A DNA stretch of 64,000 nucleotides from contig NZ_JAJSBI010000003.1 in the NCBI RefSeq assembly GCF_021261325.1, positions 124,001 to 188,000 on the forward strand, in the 5' to 3' direction. Under the pieces are notes generated by a model that was not told where the DNA came from, did no database searches, and saw only the letters and a program-made list of their open reading frames with translations. Shown piece after piece: positions 1 to 8,831 of this stretch (positions are counted from its first letter, which is position 1; every line of letters begins with the position of its first letter). The DNA comes from Streptomyces guryensis. GTDB lineage: Bacteria > Actinomycetota > Actinomycetes > Streptomycetales > Streptomycetaceae. The position numbers and the translations under genes are program-made.

Positions 1-640
1 CGACGTTCAGCGCGGCCGTCGTCGTGGTCCTGCCGGACTGGTGCACGGCCCGCACGGCGACGGTGTGGGTGCCCAGGGCGAGGGTCGCGCCGACCGAGGT
101 GGACGTGCCGGAGGCGGTGGCGGCGACCTTGCCGTCCACCAGCAGCTCGAACCTGGAGATCAGCGAACCCGGCGTGGTCGTCAGGTCGACCTCGAGCCCC
201 TTGGGCAGGCCCGAGCCGGTGGAGCCGTCCTTGTGGACGACCTGGACCTGGACGCCGTCGGAGGGGCCGACCCACAGCGGCTCGGACGCGCCGCGTGCGT
301 CGGCGCCCGCCTCCGGGTCCTGAAGGGGGTCGACGTCCGCCTCCAGGTCCTTCCAGGCGGTCCACTCACCGGTCGCGCTGCTGCGGGTTCGCACCTGGGC
401 CGCGCCGTGCAGCCGCTTGGTCGCCCCCGTCCAGGAGACACCCAGCATCGAGAACTGCCTCGTCTCCGTGCGCGGCAGCTCCCGTCTGCCGCTCGCCGTG
501 CTCTTCAGGGCCAGGTCGTAGACCCGCACCGGTCGCTTGGCCTGTCCGTGGTGGGAGGACGGGCTGGCGACGGCGTACGTCACCACGCCCCCGCCTCCCA
601 GTACCACCGCGCCGAGCGTGACCCACGCCCGTCGTCTCAT
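1..640 (-). CDS. secreted peptidoglycan-recognition/amidase-type protein, N-terminal part (runs off the window)
   Basis: The reading frame is open from an ATG at 640 to the window edge, so only about the first 213 residues are present. It starts with MRRRAWVTLGAVVLGGGG, a positively charged stretch followed by a hydrophobic segment, which reads as a signal peptide or membrane anchor. Further on are FSMLGVSWTG, a TRSSATGEWTAW stretch and EPLWVGPSDGVQV, the pattern I know from the N-terminal half of Streptomyces peptidoglycan-recognition/N-acetylmuramoyl-L-alanine amidase-like proteins. The next part looks Ig-like. The amidase domain itself would lie outside the window, so the enzymatic role is inferred. 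A GGAG ribosome site lies just before the ATG. The promoter region would fall inside the truncated ATPase next door. Confidence 0.6.
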   Translation of the reverse strand, partial: MRRRAWVTLGAVVLGGGGVVTYAVASPSSHHGQAKRPVRVYDLALKSTASGRRELPRTETRQFSMLGVSWTGATKRLHGAAQVRTRSSATGEWTAWKDLEADVDPLQDPEAGADARGASEPLWVGPSDGVQVQVVHKDGSTGSGLPKGLEVDLTTTPGSLISRFELLVDGKVAATASGTSTSVGATLALGTHTVAVRAVHQSGRTTTTAALNV

Positions 641-675
641 GCTCCGAGCGGGTCCGTGGCCTGTACGTCACAGCG

Positions 676-1989
676 GTGCGGGAGGAGGGGCGGCTGCCCG
701 CGATCCAGCGGTTCAGCGACGCGGTCGCCGCCCACGCCGGTCTCAGGCCAGGGAGCCTGCGTCTGACCGATTGGCGTGACGTCCTCTCCAACGCCCTCGA
801 TGTGACCGCCCGTTCGTCCCACCCGCTCTTGGTGATCGACGAGTTGCCGTACTTGCTTCAGCACTCGCCTGAAATCCCGGGGCTGCTGCAACAGCTTTAC
901 GACGAACGCCAGCGGGGTGCCCGGTCCGGTGCCGGGCCGGGGCCGCGGCTGATCCTCTGTGGATCGGCGATGAGCGTCATGCACGAACTGCTTTCGGGGA
1001 CCAAGCCGCTACGAGGACGCGCCGTTGTCGATCTACGGCTGGGTGCCTTCGACTACCGGGAGAGCCGGGCCTTCTGGCAGATCACCGACCCGCTGACCGC
1101 GCTGAAGGTGCACGCGGTCCTGGGCGGAGCTCCTGGCTACCGGCCGGTGGCTGCTCGGCCGCATCCGGACGACGGCTTCGACAGTTGGCTCGCCCGGACG
1201 CTGCTGGACCCGGGGCGGGCGGTGTACTCGCGTACCGAGACCGAGTACCTGCTGCGTGAGGACCCGAGGATCACGCAGCACACGCTGTACTACGACATCC
1301 TCACCGCGATCGCGAACGGGGCCACCACACCCAGCAAGATCGGGGCCGCCCTGGAGCGCCAGCGCAACGCCGTCGCTCACCCGCTCGGAGTGCTCGAATC
1401 CACCGGCTACATCCGGCGGGAACAGGACATCCTCCGCTCCAGGCACCCCGTCATTACCCTCGCCGACCCCGTCATCCGCTTCAACCAGCTCGTCACCCTC
1501 CCGCAGGCCGCCGCCGTGGAGCAGGGCTTCGCCGAGCAGGTGTGGCAGCAGGCCGCTCCGACCTTCAACTCCAGGATTCTCGGGCCGCACTTCGAGGATC
1601 TGGCCCGCGACTTCACGCGTCGTTTCGCCCACACCCTGCTGCCCAGTGGACTGCCCGGCCCTGTCGGCACCACCGAGGTTGCTGACCAGGCCGCCCGGAC
1701 GAAGCACGAGGTCGATGTCATCGCCCTGGCCGCAGGCGAGCGCCCGCAGGCTCCCCGCGCGAGGATCGCGCTGCTGGGCGAGGCCAAGGCGACGGCCGCC
1801 CGCCGGGGCACCGGTGACCTGGAGCGACTGGAACGTATTCGTGGTCTGCTCGCAGATCAGGGGTACGACACCGATGCCACCACTCTGGCTCTGTACTCCC
1901 TGCACGGCTTCTATCCCGACCTGGTCGAACTGGCCGACCATCGTGACGATCTTCTCCTGGTCGACCTGGCCACCCTGTACGGCAGCTGA
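676..1989 (+). pseudogene. 5'-truncated archaeal-type ATPase (DUF234/ATPase_2-like), Walker A lost
   Basis: The 437-residue frame resembles the middle and end of the ATPase_2/DUF234-type proteins: a Walker B-like LLVIDELPYLL at residues 51-61, an LCGSAMSVM sensor-type motif near residue 95, a winged-helix part (TPSKIGAAL) and a DUF234-like nuclease end (EVDVIAL, GEAKAT). Family members are usually about 450-500 residues and begin with a GRRRVGKT-like P-loop. Here the frame is closed by a TGA at 619 and only SERVRGLYVTA precedes the GTG, so the P-loop is missing. The loss lies at the start codon of the divergent gene ending at 640, so a deletion or recombination probably joined the two. A shortened product might still be made, but it could not bind ATP in the usual way. 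Confidence 0.65.
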
Positions 1990-2626
1990 CACCAAGGGGC
2001 GCCAGTCTCTGAACGAGGCGAGCGCGGGTGCCTGCCGGCGGGGCGCGTGCCGAAGCCATGCGAGCCACCGGTGCAGTTGGCTCCGCACGCCGCATTCCTC
2101 TCTGGCCTGCAGCGATGACTTTCCGAGCCGCACGTAGTGGCACCCCGCTGCCAGGCAATGGGATTTCGCCGGGTCAGCGGTCACCGGCGGGAGACGGAGG
2201 GCTGTCCGACCAGGTGACAAGGTTTCCTGCTCGCGCACCTGGGGCGTTGCCAAAGCCGGCCGGTGGCGGCCGCACCGTCAGATATCGGAGTCAACTGACC
2301 GGGTTCCGTGCATCGCCCCAGGTCAGAGTCCCAAAACCGAAGCAACGGCCGGGGCCGCCACCCCCCACAGGAGAGGCCCCGGCCGTCGCGCGGTCGGGCC
2401 GCGCGGCGGCCCGTACTCTCTACAGCGCCGTGAGTGCGGTATCTGTCACACCCCGGGTACGGCGCGCACCTTCGCAAGGTGGTTGCATGGGGTACGGACA
2501 TGGACGAGCAGCGGTTTCAGGTCGTAACGTGCCTTTCGCGCCGGGCGCGGAAGACGAATGACCATCGCAGACCATCGCAACGATCGGCGGCCTGGACGCC
2601 GCGACCATCGAACGAGGAACCATCGG
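1990..2626. other. intergenic region without a recognisable gene
   Basis: No frame here shows a convincing protein; the open frames are low-complexity Arg/Pro/Ala shadows. The region holds the hairpin at 2345-2386 and the leader of the sigma factor gene. A short frame from about 2488 ends with TGA overlapping an ATG at 2558, which could act as a leader peptide if the sigma factor started there, but nothing else supports it. The part next to the truncated ATPase may be scar sequence. Confidence 0.5.
2345..2386. terminator. GC-rich hairpin, probable terminator
   Basis: Positions 2345-2356 (ACGGCCGGGGCC) pair perfectly with 2375-2386 around an 18-base loop. It lies between the truncated ATPase and the sigma factor gene and could end transcription from the left. 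Confidence 0.5.
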
Positions 2627-3289
2627 GTGCTGGGGGACGACGCGGAGCTGACCGCCGCGGTGCTTGCGGCACAGGACGGGAACGAGACCGCGTTCCGGAC
2701 TGTGTACCGAGCCGTGCATCCGCGGCTGCTCGGCTACGTCCGCACGCTCGTCGGCGATCCGGACGCCGAGGACGTCGCGTCCGAGGCCTGGCTGCAGATC
2801 GCCCGTGATCTGGACCGGTTCAGCGGCGACGCGGACCGCTTCCGCGGCTGGGCCGCCCGGATAGCCCGCAACCGGGCGCTGGACCACATACGGATGCGCG
2901 GCCGCCGCCCCGCGATCGGCGGCGACGAGACGGAACTGACCGGCCGGGCCGCCGAGTCCGACACCGCCGGCGAGGCCATGGAGTCCCTGGCCACCGACCA
3001 CACGCTCTCGCTGATCGCCCGGCTGCCGCAGGACCAGGCCGAGGCCGTCGTGCTGCGCGTGGTCGTGGGCCTCGACGCCAAGACCGCCGCCGAGACGCTC
3101 GGCAAGCGCCCGGGTGCCGTACGCACTGCGGCGCACCGCGGTCTGAAGCGGCTCGCGGAACTGCTCGGCGAGGATCCGGAATCGACTGTCGGGCTGGACG
3201 GGCTGCCGCCCCAGAGGGAACCGCGCGGCCGCGCGGTGACGTCCGCGAGTGTGACGCAAAGCGTTGCGCGGACGCAGAAGGACATGTGA
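2627..3289 (+). CDS. ECF-type RNA polymerase sigma factor
   Basis: This sigma-70 family factor would direct RNA polymerase to a small promoter set. Region 2 is visible as FRTVYRAVHPRLLGYVRTLV followed by DAEDVASEAWLQIARDL, then FRGWAARIARNRALDHIR (region 2.3/2.4). Region 4 is LIARLPQDQAEAVVLRVVVG with the helix-turn-helix AAETLGKRPGAVRTAAHRGL. I chose GTG at 2627 because GAGGAA lies 7 bases upstream and family homology begins there; ATG at 2558 would add 23 charged residues. The TGA overlaps the ATG of the next gene, so the two are translationally coupled. The partner may be its membrane regulator. Confidence 0.85.
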   Translation: MLGDDAELTAAVLAAQDGNETAFRTVYRAVHPRLLGYVRTLVGDPDAEDVASEAWLQIARDLDRFSGDADRFRGWAARIARNRALDHIRMRGRRPAIGGDETELTGRAAESDTAGEAMESLATDHTLSLIARLPQDQAEAVVLRVVVGLDAKTAAETLGKRPGAVRTAAHRGLKRLAELLGEDPESTVGLDGLPPQREPRGRAVTSASVTQSVARTQKDM

Positions 3290-4362
3290 TGGCCGACGAG
3301 CGCTGTGCCTTTCCGGGGGACGCGGAGCCCTCCAGCGGCTCCGCCGGGGGCCGGCCCCCCGGCCGGTGGCTGGACCGCGAAACGGCGGAACTCCTGCTGC
3401 GCGGAGAGTCACTCGAAACGGTCGACGCCGCCTCCCGCGACCAGGCCGAACGGCTCGCGAAGACCCTCGACGGGCTGATCGTCGAGTCCCCGCCGAGCGC
3501 CGAACTCCCCGGTGAGGCCGCCGCCCTGGCCGCCTTTCGCGCGGCCCGGTCCGGCGCGCGCGCCGAGCAGGCCGCCGCCGGCCGCAACCGTGCCGGGGAC
3601 TCCGACGCCGGGCTCGTCCGCATCGGAGGCTCCGCCCCGGACCCCGGGCGCTCCCGCTGGGGCCGGCCCGCGCGCTTCGGGCTGACGGCCGTACTGGCCG
3701 CCGGCATGGTCGGCGGTGTCGCGTTCGCGGCGACGACCGGAGTGCTCCCGACGCCGTTCGGCCACAACGAGCCCGGCCCCGGCCCCGTCGCCTCCGTCTC
3801 GGCGGCCGCGAGCCCCGACCGCCCGTTCGTGTCGCCCTCGCAGAACAGCGCCCTGGGCGACCAGACCCCCGACGGTTCCACTTCCCCTTCCACCGGCCCG
3901 ACGACCCCGAACGGCTCGACGGGCGGCGGCTCCTCGACCGAGCCCGGCTCCGGCTCCGACGAGGAGCGGGCCGCCGGCGGCGCTTGGTGGCTGGGGGCCC
4001 CGTCGGCCTGCCGCGACATGCGCGACGGCAGGGAACTCACCGCCGACCGCAGGCGGGCCCTGGAGGGCGCGGCGGGCGGCTCCGGCCCGGCCCGCGTCCG
4101 CAAGTACTGCAAGGTCGTCCTCGCCGGCACCGACGGCACGTCCCGCAGCGACGGCGACAAGGGCGGCGGCCGGGGCAGGGGCGGCCAGGGCGACCAGAAC
4201 GGCAAAGGCGGCGGCCAGGGGAACCAGGGCGGTGACGGCGACGGCCACCACATAGCCCCCGGCAGCCCCGCCATCACACCGTCCCCCCTCCCGAGCCTCC
4301 TGCCGAGGCAGCTGGTCCCGACGCCGCACCGGTCCCCGAAGCCGCCCCACAGCACCCTCTGA
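3289..4362 (+). CDS. single-pass membrane protein coupled to the ECF sigma factor
   Basis: The 357-residue protein has an N-terminal soluble part of about 125 residues (WLDRETAELLLRGESLETVD), one membrane helix near residues 126-145 (FGLTAVLAAGMVGGVAFAA), and an outer segment rich in Ser, Thr, Pro and Gly with a Gly/Gln/Asn-rich stretch near residues 288-320. Its start overlaps the sigma stop by one base, so it probably modulates the sigma factor. However, no HxxxCxxC zinc motif of the classic ZAS anti-sigma domain is visible. The SACRDMRDG and VRKYCKVV motifs carry two cysteines that could form an extracellular disulfide. The function is inferred from position and topology only. Confidence 0.75.
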   Translation: MADERCAFPGDAEPSSGSAGGRPPGRWLDRETAELLLRGESLETVDAASRDQAERLAKTLDGLIVESPPSAELPGEAAALAAFRAARSGARAEQAAAGRNRAGDSDAGLVRIGGSAPDPGRSRWGRPARFGLTAVLAAGMVGGVAFAATTGVLPTPFGHNEPGPGPVASVSAAASPDRPFVSPSQNSALGDQTPDGSTSPSTGPTTPNGSTGGGSSTEPGSGSDEERAAGGAWWLGAPSACRDMRDGRELTADRRRALEGAAGGSGPARVRKYCKVVLAGTDGTSRSDGDKGGGRGRGGQGDQNGKGGGQGNQGGDGDGHHIAPGSPAITPSPLPSLLPRQLVPTPHRSPKPPHSTL

Positions 4363-4571
4363 CCTGCGGTTTTGCAGCTCCGAAAATTATCTTTGCGCCG
4401 CCAGTAACGTTTTCGGCCCCACCCACGCAGTACTGAGTGAGCCGACTGGTCATCGGCCGTCGCACAGAGCCGGGGTTCCCCCCGTACCCACGGCTCGTGC
4501 ATCGGCGCGGGCGGGACACGTTCCCCCGGTTCCGCCCGCGCCCCACTCACTTCTTCTCCCGGTTCCGGGAC

Positions 4572-5408
4572 TCACCGGTACACGACGACCTTGTCGCCGT
4601 TGTCCACCTGCGCGTACAGACCGGCGATCGCCGTCTCGTCCCGGACGTTGACACAGCCGTGCGAGGCGCCGGCGTAACCGCGGGCCGCGAAGTCGTACGA
4701 GTAGTGCACGGCCTGGCCGCCGCTGAAGAACATGGCGTACGGCATGGACGAGTCGTAGAGCGTCGACCAGTGGTGACGGGACTTCCAGTACACGTGGAAG
4801 ACGCCCTCGCGGGTGGGCGTGCCCGTCGCGCCGAAGCGGACCGACATCGTCGACACCGTCCGCCCGTCGATCATCCAGCGCAGGGTGCGGCTCGTCTTGT
4901 CGATGCACAGCACCCGCCCGGTCAGACACCGCGGATCGGCCGGGCCGGCGCTCTGGCCGCCCATCAGATACAGCTCCCACTTCCCGGGCTCGTGCGTCAT
5001 CCCCAGCAGCCGCTGCCAGGTGGCGGTGTCCGTCTCCCCGGTCCTCGGCAGCCCGCGCTTGCCCTGGAACCCCCTGACCGCGTCCTCGGTCAGGTCGTCG
5101 TACGTCCCGGTCGGGCCGTCGTGGAGCCAGGCGACCTGACGCAGCCGGGCCTGGAGTTCGCGCACGTCGTCGCCGAAGTCGCCGCGGGACCACAGGACGG
5201 CGGGGCCGGCCGTGGAGGTGGAGGGGGACGGGCTCGGCCTGCCGTCGGAGCCGGAGCCGGGCTCGCCGGAGGACGCCTTGCTGTCCGGCAGCCGGATGTG
5301 CACGGGCGAGTGCCCCTTGCCGTCCGTGCCCTGCACGGTGCAGCCGCACACGGTGACCAGGGCCGCCAGTGCCGCCGCGGCGGCGATCGATCTCCCCATG
5401 CCCGTCAT
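4572..5408 (-). CDS. L,D-transpeptidase (YkuD) lipoprotein with peptidoglycan-binding domain
   Basis: It should make 3-3 cross-links or attach proteins in peptidoglycan outside the membrane. The N-terminus (MTGMGRSIAAAAALAALVTV followed by CGC) is a signal peptide with a plausible lipobox VCGC. A PG_binding_1 domain follows (VRELQARLRQVAWL, GFQGKRGLPRTGE). The YkuD core ends in HYSYDFAARGYAGASHGCVN with the catalytic His and Cys in SHGCVNVRD. A GTG at 5435 would add nine residues but has no ribosome site, so ATG at 5408 is preferred. It converges with the sigma/membrane-protein pair and is divergent from the mutase gene. Confidence 0.85.
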   Translation of the reverse strand: MTGMGRSIAAAAALAALVTVCGCTVQGTDGKGHSPVHIRLPDSKASSGEPGSGSDGRPSPSPSTSTAGPAVLWSRGDFGDDVRELQARLRQVAWLHDGPTGTYDDLTEDAVRGFQGKRGLPRTGETDTATWQRLLGMTHEPGKWELYLMGGQSAGPADPRCLTGRVLCIDKTSRTLRWMIDGRTVSTMSVRFGATGTPTREGVFHVYWKSRHHWSTLYDSSMPYAMFFSGGQAVHYSYDFAARGYAGASHGCVNVRDETAIAGLYAQVDNGDKVVVYR

Positions 5409-5608
5409 ACGCACTGCGACCCCCGTCGTCCTCACCGGTGGAACCGATAGACCCGCGTGTCACCTGAGATGCTGCCCGCGGATGACGGGTCGCGAACGGC
5501 GGGGCATGGTTGTGACGGAGACCGCAAAACCGCTGTGAGGAAGCTCCCAGCGTGCTCCCCTCCACCGACTGCACGCACCCCGCTACAGTCCGCAGGAGGG
5601 TCGGTCTG

Positions 5609-5620
5609 TACTGGCCAGTA
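5609..5620. promoter_or_regulatory. palindrome TACTGGCCAGTA in the mutase leader
   Basis: A perfect 12-bp palindrome 22 bases before the mutase ATG, overlapping where a promoter or leader would be. The form resembles TetR-family operators, but the regulator is unknown. Confidence 0.4.
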
Positions 5621-5642
5621 ACTCAGCGGGAGGCATCACACC

Positions 5643-7241
5643 ATGGCGCGCGAGTCGGGCAGTGCTCGATTTACTGAGAGTGGACTGCCCATCGAACCGG
5701 TCTACGGGCCTGAGGACCTTGCGGGCTGGGACCCGGCGGAGAAGCTGGGCGAGCCCGGCCGGTACCCCTTCACCCGCGGTGTCTACCCGTCGATGTACAC
5801 GGGCCGCCCCTGGACGATGCGCCAGTACGCCGGTTTCGGCACGGCGACGGAGTCCAACGCCCGCTACAAGCAGCTGATCGCCAACGGCACGATGGGTCTG
5901 TCGGTCGCCTTCGACCTGCCGACCCAGATGGGCCACGACTCCGACGCCGCGATCGCGCACGGCGAGGTCGGCAAGGTCGGCGTGGCGATCGACTCCGTCG
6001 AGGACATGCGGGTGCTGTTCGGCGGGATCCCGCTGGACAAGGTCTCGACGTCGATGACGATCAACGCCCCGGCGGCCCTGCTGCTGCTCATGTACCAGCT
6101 GGTCGGTGAGGAGCAGGGCGTGAGCGCCGACAAGCTGACCGGCACGATCCAGAACGACGTGCTGAAGGAGTACATCGCGCGGGGCACGTACATCTTCCCG
6201 CCGAAGCCCTCCCTCCGGCTGATCGCCGACATCTTCAAGTACTGCAGGGCCGAGATCCCGAAGTGGAACACGATCTCGATCTCCGGCTACCACATGGCGG
6301 AGGCGGGTGCCTCGCCCGCTCAGGAGATCGCCTTCACGCTGGCCGACGGCATCGAGTACGTCCGTACGGCGGTCGCCGCCGGTATGGACGTCGACGACTT
6401 CGCACCGCGTCTCTCCTTCTTCTTCGTGGCCCGTACGACGATCCTCGAAGAGGTCGCCAAGTTCCGTGCGGCCAGGCGTATCTGGGCCCGCGTGATGAAG
6501 GAGGAGTTCGGCGCGAAGAACCCGAAGTCGCTGATGCTGCGCTTCCACACGCAGACGGCGGGGGTCCAGCTGACGGCCCAGCAGCCGGAGGTGAACCTGG
6601 TCCGGGTCGCCGTCCAGGGCCTCGGCGCGGTCCTCGGCGGCACGCAGTCGCTGCACACGAACTCCTTCGACGAGGCGATCGCGCTGCCGACCGACAAGTC
6701 CGCGCGGCTGGCCCTGCGTACCCAGCAGGTGCTGGCCTACGAGACCGACGTGACGGCGACCGTCGACCCCTTCGCGGGCAGTTACGTCGTCGAGAAGATG
6801 ACCGACGAGGTGGAGGCGGCCGCCGTCGAGCTGATGGCCAAGGTGGAGGAGATGGGCGGCGCGGTCAACGCGATCGAGCACGGCTTCCAGAAGTCCGAGA
6901 TCGAGCGCAGCGCCTACCGCATCGCCCAGGAGACCGACTCCGGCGAGCGGGTCGTGGTCGGCGTCAACCGCTTCCAGCTGGACGAGGAGGAGCCCTACGA
7001 GCCGCTCCGCGTCGACCCGGCCATCGAGGCCCAGCAGGGGGAACGCCTGGCGAAGCTGCGCGCGCAGCGGGACCAGCCGGCGGTGGACGCCGCCCTGGCG
7101 GCCCTGAAGAAGGCGGCGGAGGGCGAGGACAACGTCCTCTATCCCATGAAGGACGCGCTGCGGGCGCGGGCGACGGTGGGCGAGGTGTGCAACGCGCTGC
7201 GGGAGGTCTGGGGGACGTATGTCCCGTCGGACGCGTTCTGA
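5643..7241 (+). CDS. methylmalonyl-CoA mutase, large catalytic subunit without B12 domain
   Basis: The 532-residue protein is the TIM-barrel part of the adenosylcobalamin-dependent acyl-CoA mutases, which interconvert methylmalonyl-CoA and succinyl-CoA. Motifs seen: [31 protein letters not shown] with the Tyr that marks methylmalonyl over isobutyryl mutases, [10 protein letters not shown], then [13 protein letters not shown] with the substrate-binding Arg, and [14 protein letters not shown]. No DxHxxG cobalamin-binding domain follows, so a separate small B12 subunit must be encoded elsewhere. GGGAGG lies about 8 bases before the ATG. Substrate could also be a related acyl-CoA such as ethylmalonyl-CoA. 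Confidence 0.85.
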   Translation: MARESGSARFTESGLPIEPVYGPEDLAGWDPAEKLGEPGRYPFTRGVYPSMYTGRPWTMRQYAGFGTATESNARYKQLIANGTMGLSVAFDLPTQMGHDSDAAIAHGEVGKVGVAIDSVEDMRVLFGGIPLDKVSTSMTINAPAALLLLMYQLVGEEQGVSADKLTGTIQNDVLKEYIARGTYIFPPKPSLRLIADIFKYCRAEIPKWNTISISGYHMAEAGASPAQEIAFTLADGIEYVRTAVAAGMDVDDFAPRLSFFFVARTTILEEVAKFRAARRIWARVMKEEFGAKNPKSLMLRFHTQTAGVQLTAQQPEVNLVRVAVQGLGAVLGGTQSLHTNSFDEAIALPTDKSARLALRTQQVLAYETDVTATVDPFAGSYVVEKMTDEVEAAAVELMAKVEEMGGAVNAIEHGFQKSEIERSAYRIAQETDSGERVVVGVNRFQLDEEEPYEPLRVDPAIEAQQGERLAKLRAQRDQPAVDAALAALKKAAEGEDNVLYPMKDALRARATVGEVCNALREVWGTYVPSDAF

Positions 7242-7347
7242 GCCGGCGCTCGCGGTCCGTTGACCGTCTGACGGCTGCGCCGTGGCTGGCCGCGACCACG
7301 CGACGGAGCCGCATACCGATACCGCGATGGCATCCCCTGAGCAGGGA

Positions 7348-7401
7348 AAGCCCCTTGCGGTCGCGCGAGGGTTCGTAACCTCGCGCGACAGCAAGGGGCT
7401 T
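7348..7401. terminator. long terminator hairpin between convergent genes
   Basis: Positions 7348-7370 and 7379-7401 form a 23-bp stem with one mismatch and an 8-base loop. It sits between the mutase and the convergent polysialyltransferase-like gene and can act on both strands. Confidence 0.8.
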
Positions 7402-7430
7402 CGTGCTGCCACAGGGCGGTCCAGCAGGGC

Positions 7431-7470
7431 TTTCAAGGGGCGCGGGGAACTGCGCGACCAGCCACGACGG
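7431..7470. repeat. dispersed Streptomyces intergenic repeat (type B)
   Basis: Contains GGGGCGCGGGGAACTGCGCG followed by ACCAGCCACGACG. Related copies recur in this window near 15300, 30370, 43340, 50655, 55090 and 59225, always outside or at the edges of genes. Confidence 0.7.
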
Positions 7471-7499
7471 CGCCGTGGACAGAAGACGGCCCATCCCCT

Positions 7500-8831
7500 C
7501 TAGCGCTGCACAGCCCTCCGCAGCGCCCGAGCCCGCCGCACAACCCTCCGTGCCGTGGAGTTCCGCGGAATGAACGCCAGCCGCTCCGGCAGCCCCCCCG
7601 GCAGACCCAGCGCGGTGAGGCGCTTGCGCCTGAAGTACCGCTTGGTGCGCACGGACAGATGCTCGGAGAGATGACGTTCCGCAGCCGCCCGCAGGGACGG
7701 GTAGATCTGCGGCTGCATCGTGTAGCTGAGCGTGTCGAGCAGACCGTCCAGGGTGCTCGCGGGCAGCGTCTTCTCGCCCTTGCCGCGCTCCAGGTCCGGC
7801 AGCAGCGCGTCGGCGAGGACGACCGGCACCCGGTTGCTGTTCTGGTACGGCGTGAGCCCGCCCAGCAGCGGTGCCGTACCGATGCGGGCGACCGGGAGGC
7901 CGTAGAACGCGGACGCGGTGAAGAGGGCCGTGGAGAAGCAGCCGACGACCAGGGCGGGCGGCGACTGCTCGAACAGCACCTCGGCGAGGACCGGCATGTC
8001 GAGGACGGTGAGGTCGACGCCCAGCTTCCCGGCCTCGGTCTCCAGGGCGCGGCTGTAGCGGGCCGGCGCGGTGGGGTGCGGCTTGAAGACGATCGAGCGG
8101 TGCCCGCGCTCGACCGCCCCGCGCATCATCCGTACGTGCAGGCCCTCCTCCTCCTCGGGGGAGAGGATGCCCAGTGCGGACAGGTACTGGCCGAGCAGCA
8201 GCGCCGAGTTCTCGGGCAGGACGGGCAGGTCCCGTACGGAGGAGGTGAGTTCGCCCATCACCTTCAGGAACGCCTCGGTCGGCACCAGCTCCGCCGGGAC
8301 GTCGAACTCGGTCAGCAACCGCGGGGTCAGGTCCGGCACCAGGTCCAGGTGGAGCAGCCGCCGCACGCGTGTCCCGACCAGCGGGTCGATCTTGTTGCGG
8401 GTGGGGCCGTAGCTCATCAGGCCGTCGGCGTAGACGTGCACGGGCGCGTCGGTGAACAGCTGCGCCACCGTCAGCGCCGGGGCGACCTGGATGGACTCCA
8501 CGACCAGCTCCACCCGGTCGTCGCCCAGGCCCCAGAGCAGACGCAGATAGCGCTCGAAGAGCGGGATGTCGTCCTGGCGCGGGGTCCAGGCGCCCGGGTG
8601 GAAGGGGCGGATGGCCTCGTTCCAGGACAGGACCTCGTCGAAGTGGTCGCGCAGCGGTTCGAAGCCCGGCATCTCGTCGACGGGCACCGTCGTCTCCGGG
8701 GTCGCCGAGTTGTTGAAGACCAGCAGCAGGCTGCGGTCCTCGTCCTCGAAGCAGTCCGAGTCCAGCGCGGCGGCCAGGGTGGCGGCGCCGTACAGGGTCG
8801 AGACGCAGTAGATGCGGGTGGTACGGGGCAT
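7500..8831 (-). CDS. polysialyltransferase-like glycosyltransferase (GT-B fold)
   Basis: The 443-residue protein shows the three motifs typical of bacterial sialyltransferases with GT-B fold: an acidic-Gly motif (VYADGLMSYGP, near residue 140), HP (VFKPHPTAP) and Ser-Thr (GCFSTALFTA). It most resembles the alpha-2,8-polysialyltransferase-type family. The tail is very basic (RRVVRRARALRRAVQR), which suits membrane attachment at the cytoplasmic face. The ATG overlaps the TGA of the upstream GT2 gene, so the two form one operon. With the ulosonate synthase and CMP-transferase across the divergent promoter, a role in building a cell-wall ulosonic-acid polymer is likely; the exact linkage is not known. 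Confidence 0.7.
   Translation of the reverse strand: MPRTTRIYCVSTLYGAATLAAALDSDCFEDEDRSLLLVFNNSATPETTVPVDEMPGFEPLRDHFDEVLSWNEAIRPFHPGAWTPRQDDIPLFERYLRLLWGLGDDRVELVVESIQVAPALTVAQLFTDAPVHVYADGLMSYGPTRNKIDPLVGTRVRRLLHLDLVPDLTPRLLTEFDVPAELVPTEAFLKVMGELTSSVRDLPVLPENSALLLGQYLSALGILSPEEEEGLHVRMMRGAVERGHRSIVFKPHPTAPARYSRALETEAGKLGVDLTVLDMPVLAEVLFEQSPPALVVGCFSTALFTASAFYGLPVARIGTAPLLGGLTPYQNSNRVPVVLADALLPDLERGKGEKTLPASTLDGLLDTLSYTMQPQIYPSLRAAAERHLSEHLSVRTKRYFRRKRLTALGLPGGLPERLAFIPRNSTARRVVRRARALRRAVQR

Noticed and set aside
2028-2561. 177-residue frame before the sigma factor gene
   Set aside because: Low-complexity Arg/Pro/Ala content and no ribosome site or domain; probably not a gene.
2820-4550. 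A 576-residue open frame on the minus strand
   Set aside because: It is opposite the sigma factor and membrane protein genes; composition is Ser/Pro/Arg-rich shadow with no domain.
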